NCBI RefSeq assembly: GCF_009928445.1
Contig: NZ_JAABNO010000040.1
Span: 1 to 38,830 of the forward strand
DNA: 38,830 nt
Reading direction: 5' to 3'
Origin: Clostridium sp. C8-1-8
GTDB taxonomy: Bacteria > Bacillota > Clostridia > Clostridiales > Clostridiaceae
Made by a program: the position numbers and the translations under genes. Under the pieces are notes generated by a model. The model saw nothing but the letters and a program-made list of their open reading frames with translations. It had not been told where the DNA came from and did not search any database. This document shows, one piece after another, positions 8,284 through 16,699 of this stretch. Positions within the stretch are counted from its first letter, which is position 1; each line of letters starts with the position of its first letter.

Positions 8284-8856
8284 TTATTCAATTTTATTAG
8301 CTTTTATGATTTCATTAAATATATCTATAAGCTTCTTAATATAAATAGTCAATTCGGACCAATTTTCAGGACCGTTGTCCCACCAACGTATATCTAAGTT
8401 ATGAAATGATTCTTTCAAGGATAATTCGTAGAATGTTCCATCACATCCAATTGGGGCATTACTAGGAAATGGGCTGATTTTAATGCTTTTTAATTTATCT
8501 ATTATGGTTTCAGCAAAATCAGAGCTTAAACTATGTATATTGCTTACAATTGTTGGCTTTATATCTAGGGCTTTTGAAGAAGATGGATAATCACTTGTTT
8601 TAATTTCAGCTTGGAGTGAGTTAAATTTGTTAAAATCATTAAGAGCATCCCAGTAAGTTTTAGCAACAAAGTATTCCTTAGTACCATTAGTGGCTGACTT
8701 GAAAATTTCCCAATTAATTATCGGATCAAAGGAAGGCATAGAGATAAAACCTAATAATTTTATGTTATCTTGATTATTTGAAGCATACCCATTTTTTACT
8801 TGTCCATCTATATCGCCTAGCATCCACCTTAGGGCAGAGAAAGCATGAAAATCCAT
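8284..8856 (-). CDS. Uncharacterised protein, immunity-like
   Basis: A soluble 190-aa protein of no family I recognise. It has no signal peptide or membrane segment. The LDIRWWDNGPENWSEL string near residue 155-170 is of a kind often seen in small proteins of immunity loci, but this is a weak clue. The start is the ATG at 8856 because GAGGTG lies 6 nt before it; the GTG at 8865 is inside that site. It begins 5 nt after the stop of the upstream membrane protein, so the two are probably co-transcribed. Confidence 0.7.
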   Translation of the reverse strand: MDFHAFSALRWMLGDIDGQVKNGYASNNQDNIKLLGFISMPSFDPIINWEIFKSATNGTKEYFVAKTYWDALNDFNKFNSLQAEIKTSDYPSSSKALDIKPTIVSNIHSLSSDFAETIIDKLKSIKISPFPSNAPIGCDGTFYELSLKESFHNLDIRWWDNGPENWSELTIYIKKLIDIFNEIIKANKIE

Positions 8857-8861
8857 AGTTA

Positions 8862-9278
8862 TCACCTCTCAATATTATTTTTAGTAAGAAATTTATTAAT
8901 AAATTCTGCAGTCTTAGGTGCTTTTATATTAATAAAGAAGGTGTCCCTTCTTATAGTTACTGTAGTGGAGGTGTTTTCATATAGGTTGAATTCTTTTCCA
9001 TCCACAAGCTTTATAATAAAGGTGTAACCTATTGTTCCTATTTCTCCTTCATAACGACCTTTCTTCATCTTATTAATTTCAGACAATATAATTTCTTTAT
9101 CACAATCATCAACTTGAAGGTTATGTTCACCTTCCTTATCCCTATATGTACACCATATAGCCTTAACGTTATTGCTATTTATTGACACTGTAGGTTTCTG
9201 ATTGTAGTAATAAATCAAACCAGCAATAACAATAAATATTGATATAACTAAAACTTTTAGCATAATTCTTTTATTCAC
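8862..9278 (-). CDS. Small membrane-anchored protein of unknown function
   Basis: A protein of about 138 aa with one N-terminal hydrophobic segment (LKVLVISIFIVIAGLIYYY) and an extracytoplasmic domain of ~110 aa rich in beta strands (KAIWCTYRD, IGYTFIIKLVDGKEFNLYE). No family is recognised. GGAGG is 6 nt before the GTG at 9278; a TTG just upstream is too close. It is directly followed by the 190-aa protein, so the pair may work together, for example as membrane and cytoplasmic parts of a protection module. That is inference. Confidence 0.7.
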   Translation of the reverse strand: MNKRIMLKVLVISIFIVIAGLIYYYNQKPTVSINSNNVKAIWCTYRDKEGEHNLQVDDCDKEIILSEINKMKKGRYEGEIGTIGYTFIIKLVDGKEFNLYENTSTTVTIRRDTFFINIKAPKTAEFINKFLTKNNIER

Positions 9279-9337
9279 CAAGCGCCTCCAGATACAACAA
9301 ACTTTATTTAAGCAAATTGTAGTTATAAAGATAGTTC

Positions 9338-9772
9338 TTAAAGCTTACTAAAACTATCCCAGTAGGCTTTGCATATTTCAGTTAGCTTATTAACGGTAAT
9401 GATATGATCGTCTTCATCAGAGAGGATTATATCCTCAGCTTTAATAAGTAAGTTTCCTCCGTGATTGTTATCATCAGTTAAACAGATTATTTCTATATGA
9501 TCATCCACAACCTTTGCATCATTAATCTCAAGATCCAATTTAATTAAGGTGTCTAAAGTATATATAATACTGTTTTCTTCGCCCCATACATGATATTCAA
9601 ATTTGGTACAATTTTTAAATACACCTTTAAATAAATTAAAGCTAGGGTGCATCACCTGGGCTAAGTAGTGTATTTCAATTGTAAATTCAATATCTTCACT
9701 GTTTGTTTTGAAGTTTGCAAAGATCCCATCGTGAAATATAGAGAAGATAGTTGCTTGATTTTCTAAGTTCAT
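9338..9772 (-). CDS. Uncharacterised protein, immunity-like
   Basis: A 144-aa acidic, beta-rich cytoplasmic protein. It starts QATIFSIFHDGIFANF, and an FHDG string near the N-terminus is common in several small immunity-type families. It then shows alternating strands (IEFTIEIHYLAQVM, HIEIICLTDD). No family is assigned. The ATG at 9772 is preceded by GAGG at about 10 nt. It is part of the minus-strand run of single small genes, each with its own ribosome-binding site. Confidence 0.65.
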   Translation of the reverse strand: MNLENQATIFSIFHDGIFANFKTNSEDIEFTIEIHYLAQVMHPSFNLFKGVFKNCTKFEYHVWGEENSIIYTLDTLIKLDLEINDAKVVDDHIEIICLTDDNNHGGNLLIKAEDIILSDEDDHIITVNKLTEICKAYWDSFSKL

Positions 9773-9805
9773 TATTAGGAGACCTCTTTTCTTGTAAAAT
9801 ATAGT

Positions 9806-9997
9806 TTAGGATTTAATGAGTACTTTGAATCTTTGGCGTGGAGTCCTTATATTAATCAAGGGAATAATTAAAGATTTAGATTGTTTCGTAAAGCATCTTA
9901 ATTCATAATTACTTAGTCCATTCCTGTTTAAGTATAGAGTATATAAGTTGGTCATATCTATTCTCACCGATCCAATAGTGTTCTCGTAATCTTCCAT
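9806..9997 (-). CDS. Short hypothetical protein (63 aa)
   Basis: A 63-aa protein (MEDYENTIGSVRIDMTNLY...) with a basic C-terminus (TPRQRFKVLIKS). The ATG at 9997 has GGAGGG immediately before it at 4-5 nt, so translation is likely. The short size and abrupt basic end suggest it could be the N-terminal remnant of a longer gene. No family is recognised. Confidence 0.45.
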   Translation of the reverse strand: MEDYENTIGSVRIDMTNLYTLYLNRNGLSNYELRCFTKQSKSLIIPLINIRTPRQRFKVLIKS

Positions 9998-10132
9998 AGT
10001 TCCCTCCATAGAGCTTTATATTTACTTTCTAAATTATTACTATTACATATCTAATACCACTAGAAGATATAGTTAATAGTCTGCTGCAGCTACTAAGTTA
10101 AGAATATTATCAGATTTGATTGTTATGTAACA

Positions 10133-10618
10133 TTAACCTTTTGTGGGTATATCATATAAGTTGATAAACAAGCTAAGTGACTTATTAAGTTCACTAATAA
10201 CCTTGAATACTGGTTCTAATGTCTCTTCTACACCATCTACGAATAGATCAATGTGAAATTTTAAGGTTCTTCCTAGTTGTCTGCCATAAGGGGTTACAGG
10301 TACAAGTGCGTGTGGTCTTAGCTGGATTTTCACACCAGATCTTGCCTTATCATTTATAAACCATGTTATAAATTCAAGTGAGTTAAGACTTTCAATTGAA
10401 TTGTCCAAGGTAAATTCGAATTGCACAAGCACTTCGTTTTTAAGACCACCATTAGTCCTTAGGAGAGTGGCCTGTGGTAGATGTGAGTATTCATGCAGTT
10501 TTAATAATTCAGAATCTAACGGTTCTAAATCATTTATTCCGCTCTCTATTGAGTTAATACCTTTTAAACTAAAAATGGTGTTATGAAACTTTTCTATATC
10601 TATTGGATAGTTGCTCAT
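10133..10618 (-). CDS. Uncharacterised protein (161 aa)
   Basis: A soluble 161-aa protein without recognised domains. A clear AGGAGG with 5-nt spacing supports the ATG at 10618. Notable strings are IQLRPHALVPVTPYGRQLG and FHIDLFVDGVEETLEP. It is one of a run of unrelated small genes on the minus strand of the element and is placed with the immunity-type cargo by context only. Confidence 0.7.
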   Translation of the reverse strand: MSNYPIDIEKFHNTIFSLKGINSIESGINDLEPLDSELLKLHEYSHLPQATLLRTNGGLKNEVLVQFEFTLDNSIESLNSLEFITWFINDKARSGVKIQLRPHALVPVTPYGRQLGRTLKFHIDLFVDGVEETLEPVFKVISELNKSLSLFINLYDIPTKG

Positions 10619-10695
10619 TGTTACCTCCTATATTTTTATAAATTTAATAATGTATTTTCATTGAATTATCTGATGTAACAGATTGTGTGGATTGC

Positions 10696-11046
10696 TTATA
10701 TAAGATCTATCTCTAGCATAATATCTTCTTCTATATCACTAAGTTCAACTAAATCTTCATCTGATAGGTACTTTATATATCTGCTGGATTCAGTAGGGTA
10801 TATCTTTTCAGTTATTAATTGTAATAGGTTTCTGCCATTCTCATATATTCTGTACTCTAAAGGTGTTTCTCCATCTTCGTCATACTCAAAGCTACGTATT
10901 TCTTCTAATATTTCCATAATCAAATCATTTTTACTGATTGGAAGATTTCTAGGTAGTCTATGAGATAAGGTTGTATCACCTCTAATAGATTTTTCTAATA
11001 AACTATATTCTTTTGGAGATAGCGTTATTTTCTTGTTTTTCATCAT
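10696..11046 (-). CDS. Uncharacterised acidic protein (~116 aa)
   Basis: A small protein, basic at the N-terminus (MMKNKKITLSPKEYSLLEKS) and strongly acidic at the C-terminus (YLSDEDLVELSDIEEDIMLE). It is mainly helical and has no signal sequence. GAGGTG precedes the ATG at 11046; the GTG at 11052 is within that site. An acidic tail suits a protein that binds a basic partner, as many toxin-neutralising proteins do, but no family is recognised. Confidence 0.65.
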   Translation of the reverse strand: MMKNKKITLSPKEYSLLEKSIRGDTTLSHRLPRNLPISKNDLIMEILEEIRSFEYDEDGETPLEYRIYENGRNLLQLITEKIYPTESSRYIKYLSDEDLVELSDIEEDIMLEIDLI

Positions 11047-11103
11047 AATCACCTCTCAAGTCTTCTCATAATATATAATAGGAGTGTAAAAGTATTTATA
11101 ATA

Positions 11104-11427
11104 TTACCTTAAGCAGTTATCTATATCGTTGATGATTTCAAAATTGCTTCCAAGTTCTGATAACAGTTTCAAGTAGGCATTGTTTGCACGATCTTTAAAG
11201 ATGTGCTTTTGTTCTATAGTCCAAGGAGAGGGATTAGGAGGGTAGTCCCAATCAAGAAAGCTGTGATATTCTTTCTCTAGCTCATACAACTCATTAATCA
11301 AATCTATTGAAATAGGTAGTTTACTATTATCTATAGGATAACCGAACTTATTTTTTGCATTTTCACTTACTGACCAGAGGCATGTACCACCATGCTCAAA
11401 CCAGTATCTTAAGACATATTTTTTCAA
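11104..11427 (-). CDS. Uncharacterised protein with WFEHGG motif (107 aa)
   Basis: A 107-aa protein starting from TTG with GAGGT 7 nt upstream. The N-terminal YVLRYWFEHGGTCLWSVSENAK, then FLDWDYPPNPSPWTIEQK, is a pattern I associate with small uncharacterised proteins in immunity gene clusters, but I cannot name a family. No membrane segment. Confidence 0.65.
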   Translation of the reverse strand: MKKYVLRYWFEHGGTCLWSVSENAKNKFGYPIDNSKLPISIDLINELYELEKEYHSFLDWDYPPNPSPWTIEQKHIFKDRANNAYLKLLSELGSNFEIINDIDNCLR

Positions 11428-11530
11428 TTTATTTACCTCAATAAATACAATATATTTTATTTTAAATAATATGAAATAATAGAAGTTCTTATATTTGTAT
11501 AATAAACAATTATGAATTAATTAGCATAAC

Positions 11531-11935
11531 CTATACAGTTATACCACTTTCAAAGATAACTTTTAAATGTTCTCCTTCAAATATGAATTGAAGACTTAGC
11601 ACTAAGTCATTTGGAGCTCCGTCTGTGGTAATATGGTATTCATAGCCAAAACCACTATTATCATTAAAGAGGAATATATCTTCTTGTTTATACTTACTTC
11701 CATCTGAGTATTTAGGATTAAAAGTACATGGAACATCATACTTATCTATTCCTTGTAAATCATTATCCTCTTTAAAATGCTCTATTACATCAGATAGTAA
11801 CGTTACATCCCAATCTTTAGCTTCATCTACCTTTTCAAAGACTGTAGAGTAGTTACCATCAGAGATAGCATTAATAATCTCACTGCAGAAATTTTTAATA
11901 ATTTCTTCTTCTTTTCCAGCTATGTTTTTCGGCAT
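11531..11935 (-). CDS. Uncharacterised beta-rich protein (134 aa), DUF7668-like
   Basis: A 134-aa protein with an N-terminal helical half (IIKNFCSEIINAISDGNYSTV) and a C-terminal sheet half (FGYEYHITTDGAPNDLVLSL, EGEHLKVIFESGITV). The last part resembles DUF7668 proteins, a small family of unknown function; this match is from memory and uncertain. AGGAGG with 6-nt spacing supports the ATG at 11935. It belongs to the immunity-type gene run. Confidence 0.68.
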   Translation of the reverse strand: MPKNIAGKEEEIIKNFCSEIINAISDGNYSTVFEKVDEAKDWDVTLLSDVIEHFKEDNDLQGIDKYDVPCTFNPKYSDGSKYKQEDIFLFNDNSGFGYEYHITTDGAPNDLVLSLQFIFEGEHLKVIFESGITV

Positions 11936-12162
11936 AGTATCCTCCTATTTAAGTGTTATTAGTTAAATTTATTAAAAATATTTATTCATAGAAAGTATTG
12001 AACTAAGTTTTTTAGTATGCTAATTGATAAAATACATTAAATACAACTTATATATACATAATATTAATTCTGAAATGTATCAAAAAAAGCCTCATAGATT
12101 TATAAAAGTTTGAGTTTAATGATTAAGGTAGTTTGTGTATAAATAGTAGAGAATGATCTTAA
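11936..12162. other. Intergenic spacer in the cargo run
   Basis: An AT-rich gap of 227 nt with no gene. A CATAAT-like stretch near 12055-12065 is not enough to call a promoter. No strong terminator hairpin was seen. Confidence 0.3.
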
Positions 12163-12666
12163 TCACATAATTACAAAGTGTCCATCAGGATAAGAACCAT
12201 CCCAAGAGCATGCCCATCTACCACTAGAGTTAATCTTAAAGACTTTTGAAAAGAATCCTTTCATAGCAAGTATTGATTCTATACAAGCCCACGCTGTATC
12301 TCTCTTTATAAAATCAATTATTTCAAAACAGAGTCCATAATCTTCACTATCTAAACCCATATCATCTAGTCTACATTGAAACTCATAAAAACATTTTCCT
12401 ATTATAGGACCTAATTTATCAGAAATTATATCAAATATATAATCAATGCTATCATTACCTATATTTTTTATTGCTATATTTTCTAGGATAGTCACTTCTC
12501 TTGACCATACATTAAGCATATTTTCATTCCATGAATCCCAAGCCTCAACGAAATTAGAAGCAACTGTGTAGTTATCATTAGGAGTGCTGCATTTAGAAAA
12601 CCAAGTTATTTTCTCTGCAGTTGATATAAAATTATTAGTAGCTTCAACTATATTGTTTTCAATCAT
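12163..12666 (-). CDS. Uncharacterised protein, immunity-like (167 aa)
   Basis: A soluble 167-aa protein. ITWFSKCSTPNDNY near the N-terminus and SGRWACSWDGSYPDGHFVIM at the C-terminus look like a conserved family found in immunity loci, but I cannot name it. The ATG at 12666 has GGAGG 5 nt upstream. The TTG at 12678 overlaps that site and is unlikely to be the start. Confidence 0.7.
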   Translation of the reverse strand: MIENNIVEATNNFISTAEKITWFSKCSTPNDNYTVASNFVEAWDSWNENMLNVWSREVTILENIAIKNIGNDSIDYIFDIISDKLGPIIGKCFYEFQCRLDDMGLDSEDYGLCFEIIDFIKRDTAWACIESILAMKGFFSKVFKINSSGRWACSWDGSYPDGHFVIM

Positions 12667-12805
12667 AAAGTCCTCCAAAGTAATTGTATATTGTATGATG
12701 AGTAATAAAGCTTAATTACACTTAGCGGTTTAATGAAAAAGATAGATCTGAATACGTTGGTGTAGGGGGTATTAGTATCACAATTAAAGACATAGATTTA
12801 TAACA

Positions 12806-13246
12806 CTAAAGATTATCTATAGCTTCATTAAGAGATTCTAGCAAAAATTCATAAAAGTTGTTATTTATATCTATTATGCCATCTTTATCATGCATTGACC
12901 AAGTTATTACTGGACATTCACAATTCTTCATTCTATTGGTATCCAAGCAATATACCCATTCACCAACATCTGCTACAACAACTAGACCATCAGGCATATT
13001 ATAGCAACGATATCTTTCTGTACTATTTACAACCGGTAAATTTTGCTTTGTTACTGCTCCAATTATATGGGTTCCTATTCCTCCGCTGCCGTAGTTTTTT
13101 ACGTACCATTTATAGCTTTCAGGAAGGGTAACTCTTAGTTTAATCTCAATATCATCAATTAATGACTGATCTATACTTCCAATGAATAAACCTTCATCAT
13201 AATAAATGGTTATTAAATCCTTTAGTTTTTCTCTTAGTTGTTCCAA
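12806..13246 (-). CDS. SMI1/KNR4 (SUKH) family immunity protein
   Basis: SUKH-superfamily proteins neutralise polymorphic toxins, especially nucleases, by binding them in the cytoplasm. In this 146-aa protein the diagnostic part is IDDIEIKLRVTLPESYKWYV followed by KNYGSGGIGTHIIG, the usual 'Lp.sYk.f....G.ggi' core, then the strands GLVVVADVGEWVYCLDT and CPVITW and a terminal helix (NNFYEFLLESLNEAI). Start is a TTG at 13246 with AGAGGT upstream. It is the one family in this run with a well-known immunity role, and there is no toxin gene next to it. Confidence 0.88.
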   Translation of the reverse strand: MEQLREKLKDLITIYYDEGLFIGSIDQSLIDDIEIKLRVTLPESYKWYVKNYGSGGIGTHIIGAVTKQNLPVVNSTERYRCYNMPDGLVVVADVGEWVYCLDTNRMKNCECPVITWSMHDKDGIIDINNNFYEFLLESLNEAIDNL

Positions 13247-13460
13247 TAATATTACCTCTCTTCATAATCTACAGTGTGTTTTGATTCGTTTTATGAAATT
13301 CTTATTAAGTTTTGTGATGTTATAAAGGGTGTTAATTAAACTACACTTTAGAAACTAGTCAATCTATTTATAATTAAGCCATATATTTATTTAAATAATC
13401 AATCTAGAAACTACCAATATAAGCGAAAATGTTGAACTAATCTATTATGTTAAAATAGTA
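13247..13460. other. Intergenic spacer beside a truncated gene
   Basis: About 214 nt with no intact gene. The first ~40 nt next to 13461 may be the lost 3' end of the truncated DUF4274-like gene, since the frame past its stop reads YYFNIID before another stop. Confidence 0.3.
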
Positions 13461-13574
13461 CTAAGCACAAATATCAGTTATAAATACATAGGGGATAATA
13501 AAACCATCATCCCAGTTATATTCAGAAATTAATTCATCAAGTTGCTTTGAGTTCATATTCTCAATGTGTAGCAT
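13461..13574 (-). pseudogene. Truncated DUF4274-like gene (37 codons)
   Basis: The ATG at 13574 follows GGAG at 7 nt and encodes MLHIENMNSKQLDELISEYN then WDDGFIIPYVFITDICA and a stop. The LxxxxxxYNWDDGFxIP string is typical of the N-terminus of DUF4274 proteins, which are much longer. The stop falls where family members continue. It is most likely a gene remnant. The longer frame up to 13649 overlaps the upstream gene's coding end and lacks a ribosome-binding site. Confidence 0.5.
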
Positions 13575-13614
13575 TTTTTTCTCCAATTCTATTGTTAACC
13601 TAAGTATGTTATAA

Positions 13615-14031
13615 TCAGTCCCACCATAGTGAAAGAAGCTTGTAACCATCTTTTAGGTAAGGGATAGGAATAGATGGTTCATCTTTCAAGTTTACTTCAC
13701 GGATTTCACTTGGGTAACCTTTGCCAAGCCATTCATTTATATCAGATTCTTGTATAATATTATTTAAAGCAATGAAGGCTGTGTCAGAATAAGGCCATTC
13801 CTCATCTACATCTGTTATCATTATCCAGATATCTTGAACAGTATCGAAATCTTTTATCTTCTTAAATATATTATAAAATTCATTAACATTAAAATCTGTG
13901 TCACAGGCATTGGCTGCAAAGGAATACTCTATGGTATTTCCTTCAAAAAAATCATCAATGCTTACTAATATATCATGAGTACTGTTCATTCCACCAAGTT
14001 GTTCAATTTTGTCTAAAAGCTTATTTTTCAT
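13615..14031 (-). CDS. Uncharacterised protein, immunity-like (138 aa)
   Basis: A 138-aa acidic protein. SIDDFFEGNTIEYSFAANAC, then DIWIMITDVDEEWPYSDTAF and the C-terminal GYKLLSLWWD read as one conserved domain. The WPYSDTAF and terminal WWD strings are common in small proteins from toxin-immunity regions, but no family name is offered. GAGGTG precedes the ATG at 14031. Confidence 0.68.
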   Translation of the reverse strand: MKNKLLDKIEQLGGMNSTHDILVSIDDFFEGNTIEYSFAANACDTDFNVNEFYNIFKKIKDFDTVQDIWIMITDVDEEWPYSDTAFIALNNIIQESDINEWLGKGYPSEIREVNLKDEPSIPIPYLKDGYKLLSLWWD

Positions 14032-14088
14032 TTATACACCTCAATAGATAATAAATATTATGAGTTATCTTCTAATACTTTGTTATTA

Positions 14089-14580
14089 TTAAAGGAATAG
14101 TGAATTAAAAGTATTTGCATATTTAGCGTATTTATTTAAGAACAGATGTAAGTCCATGCAGATTTCGTTTAAATCGCCATAGGTACCTTCTGATGCTAGA
14201 TAATATCCATCTGACAAATAATGAATCTTTTGTTCTATATGGGAACTTATATGTAAGTTAATTTGTGAGGAAACTAATCTATATAGAATATCGCACATTT
14301 CATACGCTGTGAATTTTTTCTTTATGTAGGCATTTGAGCACAGACCAAGGAAGGTATTTATATTATTTTCATCACTAGAGATACCTTTAACTTCGAATAG
14401 CTTTGATGCAATACTTTCATTAGGATAACTTTGCAGTAGAGAAACTTCGATAATTTCGTAATCAATAGTTTCTTCTGATTCTATAATTTTGTCAGCCCAA
14501 TTTATAACATCATTTTTGGTTAAAAGACCGGTAACTAATCCTATACGATTTATTTCAGCTTGATCTTTTAGGGAAAGCAT
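14089..14580 (-). CDS. Uncharacterised helical protein (163 aa)
   Basis: A mostly helical 163-aa protein: GLVTGLLTKNDVINWADKII, then DYEIIEVSLL, then FTAYEMCDILYRLVSSQIN. It is the first gene of the minus-strand cargo run. The ATG at 14580 has AAAGGA 8 nt upstream; the upstream in-frame start at 14613 has none. No family is recognised, and an immunity role is inferred only from the setting. Confidence 0.68.
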   Translation of the reverse strand: MLSLKDQAEINRIGLVTGLLTKNDVINWADKIIESEETIDYEIIEVSLLQSYPNESIASKLFEVKGISSDENNINTFLGLCSNAYIKKKFTAYEMCDILYRLVSSQINLHISSHIEQKIHYLSDGYYLASEGTYGDLNEICMDLHLFLNKYAKYANTFNSLFL

Positions 14581-14990
14581 ATGATCACATCCTTTAAAGT
14601 AAGAAGAATTCAAATAGTTTATTTAGATAATAATTTACTCGAAAATATAATACCTTTGATTTTTATTGTAAAGCAAAGGTTGGAAAATTGGAAGTTTTTA
14701 AAAGATTTCTCTTTTCTTAGTTTGGTAAATAGAAAATATAACTTAATTATTTGTGGAATAACTTCTATAAAGGATTAAAAAATAAGTAAGTTATAGCTAG
14801 TCATTAGGACCATATGAAATTCCTATATCATGTAGGGAATAAAGTCTTTTGAGACAAAGGTGTAAGATTGTTAATAAATTATTGATAGAAGCAAGTCAAG
14901 CAGTAATATAAGTTCAATATTTATTATTTAAGAACATCAGCGGTAGAAATACATATTATAAGTAATAGGATATATACTCAGGGGGAAGGT
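14581..14990. other. Divergent intergenic region inside the element
   Basis: About 410 nt between the leftward cargo run and the rightward 59-aa gene, so it should hold promoters for both. No perfect sigma-A promoter is seen. The open frame at 14581-14778 on the plus strand has no ribosome-binding site and is very AT-rich. Confidence 0.4.
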
Positions 14991-15170
14991 ATGGGAAGAA
15001 GAGCTTCTAACTATGAATTCAACATTACAATCAATCCGCCTACTGAAGAAAATAGAGAAGCCTATGATATAAGAGTTGGAAAAGCTGCAGCTAAGATATT
15101 AACTGAAATACTTACGTTAGAGCAAATTGATGCACTTATAGAAGCATATAGGAAAAGTCAAAAGGCTTGA
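14991..15170 (+). CDS. Small protein in the intervening element (59 aa)
   Basis: GGGGGAAGGT lies directly before the ATG at 14991. The 59-aa product begins MGRRASNYEFNITINPPTEE, continues with a helical part (YDIRVGKAAAKILTEILTLE) and ends QIDALIEAYRKSQKA. Codon use is gene-like and a strong terminator follows within 25 nt, so it is a real single-gene transcript. The beta-start plus helix layout with an NPPTEE turn recalls small proteins in clostridial phages and integrative elements. No function is known to me. A recombination directionality factor is one speculative option because those are also small and of this size. Confidence 0.7.
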   Translation: MGRRASNYEFNITINPPTEENREAYDIRVGKAAAKILTEILTLEQIDALIEAYRKSQKA

Positions 15171-15190
15171 TTAGGCCTTTACATTTAAAG

Positions 15191-15224
15191 TTCGCTAAAG
15201 GAATTTTCTTTAGTGAATTTTTTG
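15191..15224 (+). terminator. Terminator after the 59-aa gene
   Basis: A 10-bp stem TTCGCTAAAG / CTTTAGTGAA with one G-T pair, a 7-nt loop and a following T-rich tail (TTTTTT). It begins 20 nt after the stop codon of the 59-aa gene. Confidence 0.8.
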
Positions 15225-15327
15225 CGTTATGCACTTATTATGGAAAATGTTTGAATGATTTATTTATGTTCATTATAATAAATTATAGATAAAGTGGTTT
15301 TTATAGTTTATTAGGAGAATATAGTTT

Positions 15328-15939
15328 ATGAGATATATTAAAAAAATGCCATCCACAGATATGGAGTTAAGCAATAGATTAATAGCTGAAGGATGGAGAA
15401 AACTGAAAGAACCTTCTAGCATGGGACAAACAATGTTTTTTTCAATACCGTTTATATTCTTTAATGGTGCTATTTCATTATTAATTTCATATAACTTATA
15501 TACACCATTGAAAGGATTTTTAGCTACTGAACATGTAAATTTCACCTTTAATATAAGTCCATGGGCACTATTGTACTTGGCTATCATTGGTATGTTTATG
15601 TTAGTACATGAATTACTTCATGCATGCTTTATACCTAATTTTCTACAATCAGATAAAACCTATTGGGGAATTAATGGTTTCAACGGATTTGTATTTACAA
15701 CTGAAAAAATTAAGAAAGGGAGATTCTTAATTATTTCAATCATGCCATTTTTCTTATTATCAATTGTGTTGCCATTCTTACTAAAGGCCTTAGGATTGCT
15801 AAATGGCTTCACTATTTTTCTTTGTTTGATAAATGCAATGGGTTCTTGTGCTGATTGTTTAAACCTCTGTTTAGTAGCAGTTCAAGTTCCTAAGGGAGCA
15901 TATATTGTAAACAATGGTTTTGAAACATATTTTAAATAA
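15328..15939 (+). CDS. DUF3267 family membrane metalloprotease-like protein
   Basis: A 203-aa integral membrane protein with about four hydrophobic segments (~35-57, 78-98, 132-153, 158-176). The zinc-protease motif HELLH (HExxH) sits at the end of the second segment in MLVHELLHACFIP. This arrangement is that of DUF3267, a small intramembrane zinc-protease-like family of unknown substrate. AGGAG lies about 10 nt before the ATG. It is convergent with the lipoprotein gene (22 nt between stops). In the element it may take part in peptide processing or resistance, but that is a guess. Confidence 0.82.
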   Translation: MRYIKKMPSTDMELSNRLIAEGWRKLKEPSSMGQTMFFSIPFIFFNGAISLLISYNLYTPLKGFLATEHVNFTFNISPWALLYLAIIGMFMLVHELLHACFIPNFLQSDKTYWGINGFNGFVFTTEKIKKGRFLIISIMPFFLLSIVLPFLLKALGLLNGFTIFLCLINAMGSCADCLNLCLVAVQVPKGAYIVNNGFETYFK

Positions 15940-15961
15940 GGCAAGTAAAAACAACTTAAAG

Positions 15962-16339
15962 CTAATCTACCAAACCATAACCTATAAACTTGATATTATC
16001 TGTACTAAAAAACACAATCATATTATTGGGCATTGCGTTACTTTTGGTAGGGAAATCTATAGAATATACTTCTTTACCAATGTAACTCTTATCTTTAAGG
16101 TTTCCCATACCTTCTTTTAGAACTACTTTAGATAGTTTCCCATCTTTCCACGTTCCGGCTATTCTTTCCTTGTCTTTTGTGGACAGTTGGTTATATGCCT
16201 TTTCTCTGATGTCTTGCTCTTGTTTGCTTGTGTTCACTGGTTCGCTCTTAGTCACTACCTTTGTTTTTGTGTAGGAACAACCAGTAATTAATCCCAAAGA
16301 TAGAGTTAAAGAAATTATAAATAGTGTGATTTTTTTCAT
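15962..16339 (-). CDS. Small lipoprotein of unknown function
   Basis: A 125-aa secreted lipoprotein. The signal peptide (MKKITLFIISLTLSLGLITG) ends in the lipobox LITGC, with Cys as the lipidated residue. The mature part has GTWKDGKLSKVVLKEGMGNL, DKSYIGKEVYSIDFP and a terminal FIGYGLVD. I recognise similar hypothetical lipoproteins in bacilli and clostridia, but no function. AGGAGG is 7 nt before the ATG at 16339. Confidence 0.75.
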   Translation of the reverse strand: MKKITLFIISLTLSLGLITGCSYTKTKVVTKSEPVNTSKQEQDIREKAYNQLSTKDKERIAGTWKDGKLSKVVLKEGMGNLKDKSYIGKEVYSIDFPTKSNAMPNNMIVFFSTDNIKFIGYGLVD

Positions 16340-16443
16340 AAGCATACCTCCTAAAGTGTACTACTTATTAATACGATAAATCATTATTTTTTGTTTTATT
16401 AATACTTTGTATTTCCGTATATTTTATAATGCTCATAATATAG

Positions 16444-16699
16444 GAAGGCTGTCCATCATAAAAGCCTGTTCTCCATATCTTAATTTGCATTTCTGTAGCA
16501 AGGGAATCTAAAACAAATACTTCTTCAAGGTAGTTTAGAAATTTTTCCTTTCATCGCTGTGATTAATATCTCTAAATTATGTTTTACTGACTCTGCCGCT
16601 GGTATACCAATCAGACCTATGACTTTATCTTAAGCAATTTTCCAGGTTGTAGTTAATATCGACACTGCTCTTAACAGAACTAATAAAAATCCTCGCTTC
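16444..16699 (-). pseudogene. Decayed gene with two frameshifts
   Basis: Three minus-strand frame pieces read in order as one protein: EARIFISSVKSSVDINYNLE, then DKVIGLIGIPAAESVKHNLE plus ILITAMKGKISKLP, then EEVFVLDSLATEMQIKIWRT plus GFYDGQPSY. Two frameshifts or indels are needed to join them and no start is visible, so this is a gene remnant. The family is not recognised. It lies upstream of the ABC exporter and may have been its former neighbour or regulator. Confidence 0.55.

Noticed and set aside
14581..14778. Plus-strand open frame of 65 codons after the cargo run
   Set aside because: No ribosome-binding site, AT-driven composition, and it lies in the expected divergent promoter region.
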